Shown: positions 34,963 through 43,279, counted from the stretch's first letter. The stretch: 43,279 bases of DNA from Methanocalculus natronophilus (GCF_038751955.1 NZ_JBCEXH010000011.1:1-43279), one strand, 5' to 3'. Made by a program: numbers and translations. Notes: a model not told the origin generated them from the letters alone.

Positions 34963-36276
34963 GTGAGATGGGCTGTACTCGGTGCTGGCCTGACTGGCGC
35001 AACACTTGGCCGGCTTCTGCATGAAGCAGGGGAAGAGGTGGTCATCCTTGAAAAGGAACGTACAATCGGGGGTCTCTGCCGCTCGCATACAGAGAACGGG
35101 TTTACGTTTGATTGTGGCGGATCCCACATCATCTTTTCCAGGGACGCTGAAGTTCTCTCGTTTATGAACAACCTGCTTGGTGAGAACCTCGGGTTTCGGA
35201 ACCGCAACACGAAAATTTTCTATAAAGGACTCTATATTAATTATCCATTTGAAAACGGGCTCTCTGCCCTCCCAAAAGACGATCTCTTCTTCTGTATCAA
35301 TGAATTTATAAAGACCATTATAGCGGCTGAGAAAGGGGAGATCCCGGCTCCTGAGAACTTCAGGGACTGGATCCTCGGGACATTCGGCCGCGGTATTGCC
35401 GAATGCTACCTGATTCCATATAATGAGAAGATCTGGAACTATCCGACTGAAGAGATGTCGGCTCACTGGATGGAAGGGAGGGTGCCCCGTCCACCGGTTG
35501 AAGATGTCATCAAATCCGCAATCGGGATAGAGACCGAAGGGTATACCCACCAGTCAGTCTTCAGCTATCCTGCCATAGGCGGGATCGAGGCGCTGGTCTC
35601 TGCGATTGCGGATCCGTTACATGATCAGATAGTTCATGGTGCGGAGGTCAGCTCTCTTACCTATGAAAATGGCACCTGGATCATCGGGACTGCAGATGGA
35701 AGCTACACCGCCGATCAGGTCATCTCAACGATCCCGCTCCAGGCGCTCATTGCGAGCCTGCCGGGTGTCCCCTCCGACGTTTGGAATGCTGTTGACAGGC
35801 TGCAGTACAACTCACTGATCAGTGTCGGCATCGGTTTTCCAGGACCTGCCCCGCCACTCTCCTGGGTCTATATCCCGGATAAGGAGACCGGCACGTTTAA
35901 CCGGATCTCGTTCCCCTCAAACTACAGTGATCATGTTGCACCAGAGGGCCACGCCTCAGTGCTTGCAGAGATTACGTATAATGAGGGTGATCCCATCTCC
36001 CTTCTCTCTGATGAGGAGATCCTAAACGAAACGGTTGCAAGCCTCAGGAAGATGGGTGTCATACCTCTGGATCAGCCGGTAACTCATACAACTGTTTTTC
36101 GAACAGAATATGCCTACGTGGTCTATGATCGTGCGTACCTGGAAAATATCCACATAGTACGGTCATACCTGGAGGGTCTTGGCATCCATCTCGTTGGCCG
36201 GTTCTCCCAGTTTGAGTACCTGAATATGGATGGCTGTATCAGGAGTGTCTTCTCATTTATGGAGCAACTTCGATGA
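34963..36276 (+). CDS. FAD-dependent UDP-galactopyranose mutase-like / amine-oxidase-fold protein
   Basis: A 437-residue flavoprotein. The N-terminal Rossmann motif VLGAGLTGATLG (residues 5-16) with E30 and GGLCRSHTENGFTFDCGGSH binds FAD. The middle ENFRDWILGTFGRGIAECYL and IPYNEKIWNYPTEEM is typical of UDP-galactopyranose-mutase-like and protoporphyrinogen-oxidase-like proteins of archaeal surface-glycan clusters, and the C-terminus closes the FAD site (GRFSQFEYLNMDGCIRSVF). It probably acts on a nucleotide sugar or lipid-linked glycan, as two glycosyltransferases follow in overlap. The start is GTG 34963, probably leaderless. The exact reaction is not known. Confidence 0.8.
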   Translation: MRWAVLGAGLTGATLGRLLHEAGEEVVILEKERTIGGLCRSHTENGFTFDCGGSHIIFSRDAEVLSFMNNLLGENLGFRNRNTKIFYKGLYINYPFENGLSALPKDDLFFCINEFIKTIIAAEKGEIPAPENFRDWILGTFGRGIAECYLIPYNEKIWNYPTEEMSAHWMEGRVPRPPVEDVIKSAIGIETEGYTHQSVFSYPAIGGIEALVSAIADPLHDQIVHGAEVSSLTYENGTWIIGTADGSYTADQVISTIPLQALIASLPGVPSDVWNAVDRLQYNSLISVGIGFPGPAPPLSWVYIPDKETGTFNRISFPSNYSDHVAPEGHASVLAEITYNEGDPISLLSDEEILNETVASLRKMGVIPLDQPVTHTTVFRTEYAYVVYDRAYLENIHIVRSYLEGLGIHLVGRFSQFEYLNMDGCIRSVFSFMEQLR

Positions 36277-37253
36277 AAGCAGACATTTTTGTCGAGGATA
36301 TCTTCTTTTTTAAATATATCGGATGTTCGACGCTTGCAAGGACGCTTTACCGGCAGATCCAGAACCGCGATCACCTTGATGTCTCCTGGAATTCGTATAA
36401 TGCTGACTTTGATGTTGTGCACTACCATAGCTTTGGCCCAATGGCACTGACACACAGATCCTACAGCAAGGGAGTCAAGATTCTGACAGCTCATTCAACA
36501 CCACGTCTCAATGATGGCAACGTCGCCTTCTCAAACATCATCAATAACCAGTATCCAAAGATCTATGGGAAATTTGATCATATCATTGCAATCACTCCCC
36601 CAAGCCAGCGGGAGATCCAGGCGATGCTCCCGGATATGGAGACGACCCTTATTCCAAACGGGGTGAACAGGGATAAATTCAGGCCTGATGAGGAGAAACG
36701 CAGGCGTTTCAGGGAGTGTATCGGGGTGCCTGACGATGCGACGGTTGTCCTGACGGTTGCCCAGGAAACCCCGAGAAAAGGGATTTATGATTTTCTTCAC
36801 CTGGCGCAGCATATGCCCGATGTTACGTTTGTATGGGTAGGCGGCTATCCCTACAGCGTCCTCTCCAAAGATTATGCACGAATAGAATACCAGAAGCGGA
36901 ATCTGGGTAAAAACTGTATATTCACTGGTTTTGTCCCGGATATCACCGAGGCGTATGCGGGGGCGGATATCTTCTTTATGCCTTCATATGCCGAGATTAT
37001 GCCGATGGTGCTCCTTGAGGCGCTCTCGTGCGGTGTTCCGGTTGTGGCACGTGATATCCCGGAGTTCCGGGAGGTCTTTGGTCCCGCATCACTTCTCTTC
37101 AGGGATATTCATGAAGCAGAATCCCTTCTGCGTGATGAGACGGCGCTTCAGCAGAAGAAAAAACTATCACGTTCCTTCACTGAACCTTTTGATATCGGTA
37201 GAATCGCTGATGAACATATACGGACATACAGGCGGCTTGCGGAGGAAGCATGA
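36273..37253 (+). CDS. Glycosyltransferase family 4
   Basis: A retaining GT-B glycosyltransferase of 326 residues. The N-terminal acceptor domain includes DFDVVHYHSFGPMA and HSTPRLNDGN. The donor domain carries LIPNGVNRDKF, VLTVAQETPRKGIYDF, FTGFVPDI and the E-x7-E signature in PSYAEIMPMVLLEALSCGVP. It likely transfers a sugar from a nucleotide-activated donor onto a lipid or surface glycan at the cytoplasmic face. No signal or membrane segment. The ATG overlaps the upstream stop by four bases, and its own stop overlaps the next start by four, so all three genes are coupled. Confidence 0.9.
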   Translation: MKADIFVEDIFFFKYIGCSTLARTLYRQIQNRDHLDVSWNSYNADFDVVHYHSFGPMALTHRSYSKGVKILTAHSTPRLNDGNVAFSNIINNQYPKIYGKFDHIIAITPPSQREIQAMLPDMETTLIPNGVNRDKFRPDEEKRRRFRECIGVPDDATVVLTVAQETPRKGIYDFLHLAQHMPDVTFVWVGGYPYSVLSKDYARIEYQKRNLGKNCIFTGFVPDITEAYAGADIFFMPSYAEIMPMVLLEALSCGVPVVARDIPEFREVFGPASLLFRDIHEAESLLRDETALQQKKKLSRSFTEPFDIGRIADEHIRTYRRLAEEA

Positions 37254-37948
37254 TCTCGATAATCATTCCCACGTATAATGAAGAATCAAATATCGAACAG
37301 TGCCTGCAGAGCCTCTCAAACCAGTCACTCCCCCGGTCATCATACGAGATCATCGTCGTCGATGGCAACTCACATGACCGGACACGGGAGATTGCAGAAG
37401 CATATGCCGATCTCGTCTTCATCCAGACCTCGAAGAAAGTCGGTGGTGCACGAAACGACGGTGCAGAGCTATCAAAGGGGGATATCATCGCAACCACCGA
37501 TGCAGACTGCATCATCCCTCACAACTGGCTTGCAAGGATAGAGGCAGGGTTCATCGATCCTAGGGTTGTCCAGCTCTATGGGCTGGTTGAGCCGATAGAG
37601 CCCGGGATACAGCATAAGATATCGCTTGGCCTTGCCAATACCTTCTCACGGCTTGGCTACTACTCAGGCACGCTCTACTATACCCTCGGCTGCAACACCG
37701 CATTCCGGCGGGAGGCGTTCTTTGAGGCAGGACAGTACCGTACAATCGATGCAGGGGACGACCTTGAGATCGCACGCCGGATGCGGCAGATCGGCTGCGT
37801 GAAGCTGGATAAAAACCTCAGGGTGCAGTTCTCGATGCGACGATACGTGCAGTTCGGCACCCTGAAGTCGCTCTATGAATGGGTGTATATCACCGCAAAA
37901 GGCGGGGATGATGAGACGTACCAGTACTCGAAGCGGGAGTATAAGTGA
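37250..37948 (+). CDS. Glycosyltransferase family 2
   Basis: A GT-A inverting glycosyltransferase of 232 residues, without the C-terminal membrane helices many family members carry. MISIIIPTYNEESNIEQCLQ opens the nucleotide-binding domain, VVDGNSHDRT follows, and the metal-binding DxD lies in ATTDADCIIP. The acceptor loop has GCNTAFRREAFFEAG and AGDDLEIARRMRQIG (the catalytic ED-like base). Third gene of the surface-glycan operon. Its last 59 bases are also the antisense end of the radical SAM gene on the other strand. Confidence 0.9.
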   Translation: MISIIIPTYNEESNIEQCLQSLSNQSLPRSSYEIIVVDGNSHDRTREIAEAYADLVFIQTSKKVGGARNDGAELSKGDIIATTDADCIIPHNWLARIEAGFIDPRVVQLYGLVEPIEPGIQHKISLGLANTFSRLGYYSGTLYYTLGCNTAFRREAFFEAGQYRTIDAGDDLEIARRMRQIGCVKLDKNLRVQFSMRRYVQFGTLKSLYEWVYITAKGGDDETYQYSKREYK

Positions 37949-38981
37949 GGGAGGGGAGCCGCACCTGCACCCTCCCCCCGATCACCAGATACGCCCCTGC
38001 CCGCCTCATCACAACCCCAGCGTTTCTGAGCATCGTTTCTGTCACTGGCTCCCCGGCATCCCTCATGCTGATGACCCGCTCAGCTGCCTTCGGGCCGATC
38101 CCCGGCACCCTGATCAGCTCCTCCCGTGTGGCGGAGGATGGGTCGATCCGGATTGATCCGGCAGCGTTGATCTTTGGGTCTCCTGGCAGGAGATCTCCGT
38201 CCTCATTGAGACAGAGAGCAGTCTCATCCGGGGAGTAACCATAGTCCCGGATCAGCGCATCGGCTGCATACAGTCCTTTCAATCGTGCGGGATCAGCTGG
38301 TGCAGCACCGGCAAGCGGGGTATCGGGAAGGGGCGTAAACCCCGAATAGTAGATACCTGCAGGAGCAAATCTCCCATACTCCCGGTGCATGAAGGAGAGG
38401 ATCTCGCTATCCGTCTCCTCCGCCGCCCCGACCACAATCTGGGTGGTGTGGCGGCCCGGGGCGGCTTCAGCCACCCAGGCATGCCGGCGCAGAAGGTCGG
38501 ATTCAAAATTTTTCACACTCGCGATCAGAGAGAGCCGCTCCTGACTGACCGCCTCGAGATTGATGCTGATTCTGTCAGCAAGCCGTGCCGCCTCATTGAT
38601 ATCTGTCCTGAGAGCGCCCGGCACCACTTTGAGGTGCAGGTACCCGGCAAACCCTCCACGCCTCAGGAGTGTGGCGCACGCAAGCAGGTCATCCATGCTC
38701 TCCCCGCAGTCACGGGGGATGCCGGTTGAGAGGAAGAGCCCCTTCACCCGTTTTGTCTCATAGAGGCAGCAGATGAGGCTTGCAAGCTCATGCGGGCTAA
38801 ACGATTCTGCCTTCTCCCTTTGGCAGATCCCGCAGTATGCACAGTCGAAACTGCATCTGCCATGCAGCAGCATCTTCAGGTACCCGCCTCTCACCATGGC
38901 AGCTTCATTCGCAGCGTCTGTTGCTGCCAGATCAAAACAGGATCGTGAGAGTGCCTGAAGCTTCCGGAGCTTTTCAGACAT
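37890..38981 (-). CDS. Radical SAM protein with helix-hairpin-helix tail (putative DNA modification/repair)
   Basis: A 363-residue radical SAM enzyme. Cluster cysteines C43, C47 and C50 lie in GRCSFDCAYCGICQRE (C-x3-C-x2-C). The barrel continues with LFLSTGIPRDCGESM, LHLKVVPGAL and GIYYSGFTPLPDTPL. The C-terminus is a DNA-binding helix-hairpin-helix (ELIRVPGIGPKAAERVISM). This architecture matches the putative DNA-repair radical SAM family that, in many genomes, sits beside a uracil-DNA-glycosylase-like gene; no such partner is adjacent here. The substrate is unproven. The last residues are encoded opposite the end of the GT2 gene. Confidence 0.85.
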   Translation of the reverse strand: MSEKLRKLQALSRSCFDLAATDAANEAAMVRGGYLKMLLHGRCSFDCAYCGICQREKAESFSPHELASLICCLYETKRVKGLFLSTGIPRDCGESMDDLLACATLLRRGGFAGYLHLKVVPGALRTDINEAARLADRISINLEAVSQERLSLIASVKNFESDLLRRHAWVAEAAPGRHTTQIVVGAAEETDSEILSFMHREYGRFAPAGIYYSGFTPLPDTPLAGAAPADPARLKGLYAADALIRDYGYSPDETALCLNEDGDLLPGDPKINAAGSIRIDPSSATREELIRVPGIGPKAAERVISMRDAGEPVTETMLRNAGVVMRRAGAYLVIGGRVQVRLPSLTYTPASSTGTSHHPRLLR

Positions 38982-39113
38982 GGTACTATGGCATATACAT
39001 TGCCAGATTATGAATCCCGGAGGCCGGAGGGTGAAAGTAAAGCAGTCGTCTGTTCCCAGAACAGATCAGAAAAGATATCATAGAGCATCCTGAACCGTTA
39101 AGAGATTAGTATC

Positions 39114-40190
39114 ATGCCAACGATGAAGATTCGCGGGGGTGACCTTGACCTTGTCGAATACGAGTTCACGGCCTTCACGCCCGGGGAAGAGATCAGGACA
39201 TGCGGGTTTGAAGGAACAGTTGCTGCCTCCCCACAGGATGGGACATTTACTGCTGTTGCCCCTGCAAGAATCCACCTGACCGTTTTTGATATGAACAGGT
39301 TTGCACCAGGCCATCCCGGTGGGGGGGGTCTTGGCTTTGCCCTCAGGCTCTACTGCCAGGCAGAGGTCTGCTGTGTGCCGGAACAAATTACTGTCAATCA
39401 TCCGCGTGAGGCAATTATCCGCCATTTCCTGACAGCCTTCTCAAAAGCAGTCGGGTATACCGGAGGCTTCTCTGTTGTCGCAACCGATCACGGCAAGGAG
39501 CATGTGGGCCTTGGCTCAACGAGTACGCTGCTGACAGCTGTCGGCCATGCTGCCAATGCCGCCCTCGGAACTCCCCTGTCACCGGACCAGATCAGGATGC
39601 TCATTGGGAACAACTATGTCGAGGAGACCGACAGCGGCGATGTCGTCTTTGGATTTGAGACCGGGGTCGGGCCAGCCGTCTCGACTTATGGCGGCCTTGC
39701 TATCATGGGGGATTGCCTCACCCTTGTCTATCGCCATCCATTTGCAGCAGGCAGGCAGGTATACATCGTCATCCCGCCATCCGGGGTGTCGAGTGCGGGC
39801 GAACACGAGTTCTCTCTTCTCATGACCCGTGCAAGAACCCTTGACTACCGGGATCGCGAGCTGAAGGCATACATGATGCTGATGGATCTGATTCCGGCGG
39901 TTGAGCGGGGTGATCTCAGAACCATCGGCGATATCATGTGGGAGATCGAGTTCCGTGGATCCAAACGTGCAGAGGTTGAACACCACAGCTTCGCCCTCTA
40001 CGAGTACATGAGCCGTCTCCGCGAAGCAGGGCTTGAGTTTGTGGCAATGAGCTCAGTTGGTCCTGCAATTGCGATCATCACCGACAGGACAGAACAGGAG
40101 ATGCAGGAGCTGGTGAAGCCCCTCGGACTTGAAATTGCGGTAGCAACTGAGATTGACAACGAAGGTGTCCGGGTGATCCCCCCGGCGTGA
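39114..40190 (+). CDS. GHMP-superfamily protein, beta-RFAP synthase-like
   Basis: A 358-residue enzyme of the GHMP fold. The phosphate-binding loop HVGLGSTSTLL lies at residues 130-140; APARIHLTVFDMNRF (50-63) and GGGGLGFAL (70-77) match the start of beta-ribofuranosylaminobenzene 5'-phosphate synthase, which commits PRPP and 4-hydroxybenzoate to methanopterin. Compared with that enzyme there are about 45 extra residues at the N-terminus, and the region after the loop diverges (NNYVEETDSGDVVFGFETGV), so it may be a paralogue with another substrate. It stands alone between divergent and convergent neighbours. Confidence 0.7.
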   Translation: MPTMKIRGGDLDLVEYEFTAFTPGEEIRTCGFEGTVAASPQDGTFTAVAPARIHLTVFDMNRFAPGHPGGGGLGFALRLYCQAEVCCVPEQITVNHPREAIIRHFLTAFSKAVGYTGGFSVVATDHGKEHVGLGSTSTLLTAVGHAANAALGTPLSPDQIRMLIGNNYVEETDSGDVVFGFETGVGPAVSTYGGLAIMGDCLTLVYRHPFAAGRQVYIVIPPSGVSSAGEHEFSLLMTRARTLDYRDRELKAYMMLMDLIPAVERGDLRTIGDIMWEIEFRGSKRAEVEHHSFALYEYMSRLREAGLEFVAMSSVGPAIAIITDRTEQEMQELVKPLGLEIAVATEIDNEGVRVIPPA

Positions 40191-40356
40191 GGTATGATGG
40201 AGGACAATTATTCGGATCTTGGCAATATGTTGACAATCTTCCCACTAACGACGTATGGCAGCACGCTTGCTTTGTATTTAAAGAAATGAAAGTCCTGGTT
40301 CTGGATGATTGTATCTTGCGGGATTGAAGAAGGGCTGTTGGGGGAGCCACAAGAGT

Positions 40357-41976
40357 CTATAATCCCCTGATAAGCTGTCCAAACTGCGGCAGGAAGTCCT
40401 TTTTTCGTGACATGACGCCTTCAAGACGAAGAGGTTGCTCCAGGTAGCCCAGACGCTGGAGTGTATGCTCGTCACCTGCAGCAAAGAGATCTGATCCATT
40501 CTCAAAGACACTTGTGATCAGCACCACAAAGATATCAACCTCCATCAGTTCCCTGAGGTTCTCGATCGTGGATCGGATCTCCTTGTCATGCTGTTTTGCA
40601 AACTCCGCTGATGGTGCCATCACCTGTGAGATTGCCACCTCCCGTGAGTAGAGGCTATAGCGCTTCAGATCCTTCTTTACCAGGTCCTCAATCGAGAAGC
40701 TTGCAAGCTCCATGCCTTCCCTGAAGAGAGAGATGGCAAAATCCACAGGATCAATCCCGGTCCTCTCTGCAAGCCATGCAGCCATCTCTTCATCCTTTTT
40801 TGTGGTTGTTGACATCTTCAGGCCAAGGGTGTCTGAGAGGATGCCTGCGAGGAGGATTCCGCCGATGGAATCAGGAAGATCCCGCCCGCTCTCCTGGTAG
40901 ATAGAGGCGATGATCGTTGAGGTGGAGCCGACAGGCTCCATGACGAACCGAATCGGCTTTAATGTCGTCATCGCACCGAGCCGGTGGTGGTCGATGATCT
41001 CAAGTATCTCGGCATTCTCAATTCCATCGACTGCCTGGCTGTACTCATTGTGATCGACAAGGATGACAGATTTCTGAATATCATAGACGAATGTGTTCCT
41101 TGAGATCATGCCGAGGAGTCTGCCATCCTCATCAACAATACATGCCGTCCGGTACCTGGAGTTTGTCACGAGCTGCTTGACATAATCCAGACCATCGTCC
41201 TGGTGGATGATCGGAACATCGGTTGCCATCACTTCGCTTGCGGGAAGCGAGAGGTTGATCATCTTGGCAACACCGAATGCATCGAGTTTTGTTGAGAAGA
41301 TGGAGACACCCTGGTCCTTTGCAGCAGTGATCACCCGTTCCCCGGCGGGAGCATTATCGGCGATTATTAAAAGCGCAATGCCAGCCTGGATGAGGGCAAG
41401 CTGTGAAGGCTCATTATCTCCGACGATGGCAATATCATCCTTTGTCAGGCGGGAGAGGGTAACATGCAGCGCATCAATTGAGATATAGACGTTTCCTTCG
41501 AGGAGATCGTGGTTCTGTACAATCACTTCTGCCTCGAGGATACGTGCCAGTGTTCCGATCTCGATTGGGAGAACAGAAAGGGGTTCAATGCGGGTACGGC
41601 GGACATAAGCCCGTGCCAGTCCGTGTTCTGAGACGAGACCGACAAATAATCCTTCATGATCTGTTATCGGTATATTTCTGACATCCTGTTCCTCCATCAT
41701 ATCGACAACATCGATCGTCGGGAGATCCATGGTTGCACTGTGAGTGTAGGTGAATGGAATATCGGCAACTGTCGGCTCCACTGATTCGATAAGAACCGGG
41801 GTTTCGACTCCGAAGTGTGAGAGGACAAATGCTGTCTCTGCACCGATCTCACCACAGCGTGCAGGTACATACCTGCCAAAATCCTGCTGGTTCAGGTATG
41901 CGGCATATCCAATGGCGCTGCATATACTGTCAGTATCCGGGTTTTTATGCCCTATCACATAGATGCTGTTTGTCAT
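40357..41976 (-). CDS. ppaC: CBS-domain family II (Mn-dependent) inorganic pyrophosphatase
   Basis: Hydrolyses pyrophosphate in the cytosol, pulling biosynthetic reactions forward. DHH-type metal motifs: YVIGHKNPDTDSICSAIGYA at the N-terminus, then after the insert VILVDHNEYSQAVDG, ILEIIDHHRLGAM and EPVGSTSTIIASIY, and the C-terminal DHHA2 domain with SRKKDFLPQ. Between residues about 65 and 300 lie two CBS domains around a DRTGG domain, the regulatory insert that in such enzymes binds adenine nucleotides and inhibits or activates them. About 539 residues from ATG 41976; the in-frame start at 42006 would add ten residues that do not match the family. GGGAG lies ahead of the ATG. Confidence 0.93.
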   Translation of the reverse strand: MTNSIYVIGHKNPDTDSICSAIGYAAYLNQQDFGRYVPARCGEIGAETAFVLSHFGVETPVLIESVEPTVADIPFTYTHSATMDLPTIDVVDMMEEQDVRNIPITDHEGLFVGLVSEHGLARAYVRRTRIEPLSVLPIEIGTLARILEAEVIVQNHDLLEGNVYISIDALHVTLSRLTKDDIAIVGDNEPSQLALIQAGIALLIIADNAPAGERVITAAKDQGVSIFSTKLDAFGVAKMINLSLPASEVMATDVPIIHQDDGLDYVKQLVTNSRYRTACIVDEDGRLLGMISRNTFVYDIQKSVILVDHNEYSQAVDGIENAEILEIIDHHRLGAMTTLKPIRFVMEPVGSTSTIIASIYQESGRDLPDSIGGILLAGILSDTLGLKMSTTTKKDEEMAAWLAERTGIDPVDFAISLFREGMELASFSIEDLVKKDLKRYSLYSREVAISQVMAPSAEFAKQHDKEIRSTIENLRELMEVDIFVVLITSVFENGSDLFAAGDEHTLQRLGYLEQPLRLEGVMSRKKDFLPQFGQLIRGL

Positions 41977-42015
41977 TGTCTCCCTTTCCTTTCTGCCCAA
42001 AACCACTTGACCTGG

Positions 42016-42026
42016 TTTTTATATAA
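42016..42026 (-). promoter_or_regulatory. TATA box of the pyrophosphatase gene
   Basis: CTTATATAAAAA on the minus strand, about 45 bases before ATG 41976, gives a leader of about 20 nt that holds the ribosome binding site. Confidence 0.65.
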
Positions 42027-42139
42027 GAAATCTGTAGATCTTTTCTCATTGACGGTGATATGTCTTGCCCTGATGGCAGATACGGAATCAGAGAGGAACC
42101 TTTAAATTCATATCTCCTGATAATCTGTCGTGTGATTGG

Positions 42140-43189
42140 ATGATGGGCAACACCGCTGATTCGGCTCAGGCAACAAATAATAATTCATGTGCTGTTTTTC
42201 AGAATCAGTTTGCAGAGATACAGGACGCAATTGAATCATATCGCAGAGATAAGAGGGAAAATGTTGCCATCATCGGTCTTCCATATTCGGGAAAATCCAC
42301 ATTGATTTCGGCGATCCATGAAGCATATGCCAGCGACATCTTTCTTGTGGAATACGGATCACAGATAACCAGTAAACGCGGTCTCCTGGATTACCAGTCA
42401 TCAAAGCCGATCTTTGTAATGGATGGCTGCCAGTACCTCTTCTCCCGGCAAATCGGAGGTTTTTCAGTTCTGGATGACTTCCTCGAAGAGGTTGTGACGT
42501 CCAACTCCCTCTTCATCACAACATGGAATCTCTATGCCTGGAACTATCTGCGGAGGGTACGGGAGGTTGAGCGGATCTTTCCGCGGATCATCACCATCCC
42601 TCCTCTCTCGGACACAGAGATGCGCGAGTGCATCCTGAAAGAATACACTGATGCCGAGCTTCAGTTTATCGGGGGTGTTGACATCGAACTCCCCTCATTT
42701 CTTGGGATCGAACGGCGCGAAGTCAGCCTGCCCCTCAAAAAAGAACCGGTTAGAGTGCCATTTCCCAGATTCAGTTTTGATACCCTGGTACTTCGAAAAC
42801 GCAAAGCCGAAGAGACACTCTCTGATGAGGAACTGGTATTTCGGAAAATCACGCGGATGGCTGAAGGAAATCCGGGGATTGGAAAGGCTATCTGGAAGAA
42901 GAGCTTTGAGTATCCGACTGTGAACCTGAAGGATTATCAGCCTGTCAGGATCGTTGATCCTCTGGTGAGGAAGGATGCCTTTATCCTCGGAGTGATAGCC
43001 ATGACTGGCTCCACCTCAAGGGAATATCTTGAGGAAGTGGCGGCTTCTGAGTATGATATCAACCCGACACTCTATCGTCTCCTCTCGCGTGGCATCATCA
43101 TGGAACAGAACGGTGGCTACCAGATCTGCCCGGAGGCGGTTCTCGGGGTGCATGATCTCCTCAGAAAACTCAGGATCGTCTGGGAGTGA
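42140..43189 (+). CDS. P-loop ATPase of unknown function
   Basis: A 349-residue protein I cannot name. Walker A G46-LPYSGKST is in the context NVAIIGLPYSGKSTLISAIH; a Walker B-like strand IFVMDGCQYLF (D95) and a sensor-like SLFITTWNLYAWNYL follow, as in AAA/STAND-type NTPases. Residues about 165-235 form a charged insert. The C-terminal third (DAFILGVIAMTGSTSREYLE, then YRLLSRGIIMEQNGGYQI) looks like a winged helix, often found after archaeal AAA ATPase domains. No membrane segment. ATG 42140 or 42143; a TATA-like CTTTAAATTC lies near 42102-42111. It stands alone, divergent from the pyrophosphatase gene. Confidence 0.75.
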   Translation: MMGNTADSAQATNNNSCAVFQNQFAEIQDAIESYRRDKRENVAIIGLPYSGKSTLISAIHEAYASDIFLVEYGSQITSKRGLLDYQSSKPIFVMDGCQYLFSRQIGGFSVLDDFLEEVVTSNSLFITTWNLYAWNYLRRVREVERIFPRIITIPPLSDTEMRECILKEYTDAELQFIGGVDIELPSFLGIERREVSLPLKKEPVRVPFPRFSFDTLVLRKRKAEETLSDEELVFRKITRMAEGNPGIGKAIWKKSFEYPTVNLKDYQPVRIVDPLVRKDAFILGVIAMTGSTSREYLEEVAASEYDINPTLYRLLSRGIIMEQNGGYQICPEAVLGVHDLLRKLRIVWE

Positions 43190-43248
43190 GCAGTATGATT
43201 GATCTTACCGTATCTGAGATTTATACCCTGAACTCCCGGAAAACGTAG

Positions 43249-43279
43249 TCACATGATTTCAAGTGCTTCAATAATGAGC
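43249..43279 (-). CDS. Possible C-terminal end of a minus-strand gene cut by the window
   Basis: On the minus strand the last bases read LIIEALEIM and a TGA stop at 43251-43249, which would be the tail of a gene lying beyond the right edge. Only nine residues are visible, so the identity cannot be told and the reading is uncertain. Confidence 0.3.
   Translation of the reverse strand, partial: LIIEALEIM

Noticed and set aside
40195-40320. Tiny plus ORFs (31 and 13 residues, the latter MKVLVLDDCILRD) between the GHMP and pyrophosphatase genes
   Set aside because: Too short to support; the second has a TATA-like stretch directly ahead and may be a gene remnant, but nothing follows in frame.
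43195-43248. 17-residue plus ORF after the P-loop ATPase gene
   Set aside because: No motif and no ribosome binding site; probably chance.

Overview
The window looks like chromosome of a mesophilic, probably salt-tolerant methanogenic archaeon of the order Methanomicrobiales. Archaeal features are TATA boxes about 25 nt upstream of starts, several apparently leaderless genes, a Trm-G10-type tRNA methyltransferase, a coenzyme-F390-synthetase-like enzyme and a GHMP protein resembling the beta-RFAP synthase of methanopterin synthesis. Bacterial-type grpE-dnaK-dnaJ, purH and mutS-mutL are also present, as in many mesophilic methanogens. A glycine/sarcosine N-methyltransferase (first enzyme of glycine-betaine synthesis) suggests osmoadaptation. 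A Methanocalculus-like organism would fit, but that is inference. I saw no rRNA, tRNA, CRISPR array, insertion sequence or phage module.

Layout: 1-671 has no convincing gene. 672-2061 holds an overlapping GNAT/DUF2156 pair. 2202-4606 (minus) holds a protein with a degenerate nuclease-like fold, and trm-G10. 4804-8299 (minus) is the grpE-dnaK-dnaJ operon, separated by a hairpin-rich spacer from purH (plus, 8664). 10461-12298 holds a DUF4013 membrane protein and a seven-TPR protein. 12362-13150 (minus) is the glycine/sarcosine methyltransferase, with an mRNA leader that can fold in two mutually exclusive ways. 13412-17065 is a branched-chain amino acid operon (citramalate synthase, ilvB, ilvN). 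17221-18851 is a 35-residue membrane peptide plus a sodium:solute symporter. 18941-22847 is a tandem pair of histidine kinases with duplicated promoter and sensor half but unrelated kinase cores. An aldehyde dehydrogenase follows (minus). 24542-27300 holds a DUF3796/XRE pair, an ACT-ACT-metallo-beta-lactamase fusion and two small membrane proteins. 27303-30418 (minus) holds two adenylate-forming enzymes. 30518-34910 is mutS-mutL. 34963-37948 is a tightly coupled operon of a UDP-galactopyranose-mutase-like flavoprotein and GT4 and GT2 glycosyltransferases, whose tail overlaps a convergent radical SAM/HhH gene. Then come a GHMP-family enzyme, a CBS-containing family II pyrophosphatase (minus) and a P-loop ATPase of unknown role.

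The most unusual points are the switch-like leader of the methyltransferase; the kinase pair that seems to read one signal into two outputs, whose first member has ATA where its paralogue has ATG; the citramalate synthase whose reading frame has no ordinary start codon; a (CT)16 tract upstream of the second kinase promoter; and symmetric operator-like sites on the promoters of the DUF3796/XRE and glycosyltransferase operons. All functions are inferred from sequence reading only; no database search was run.
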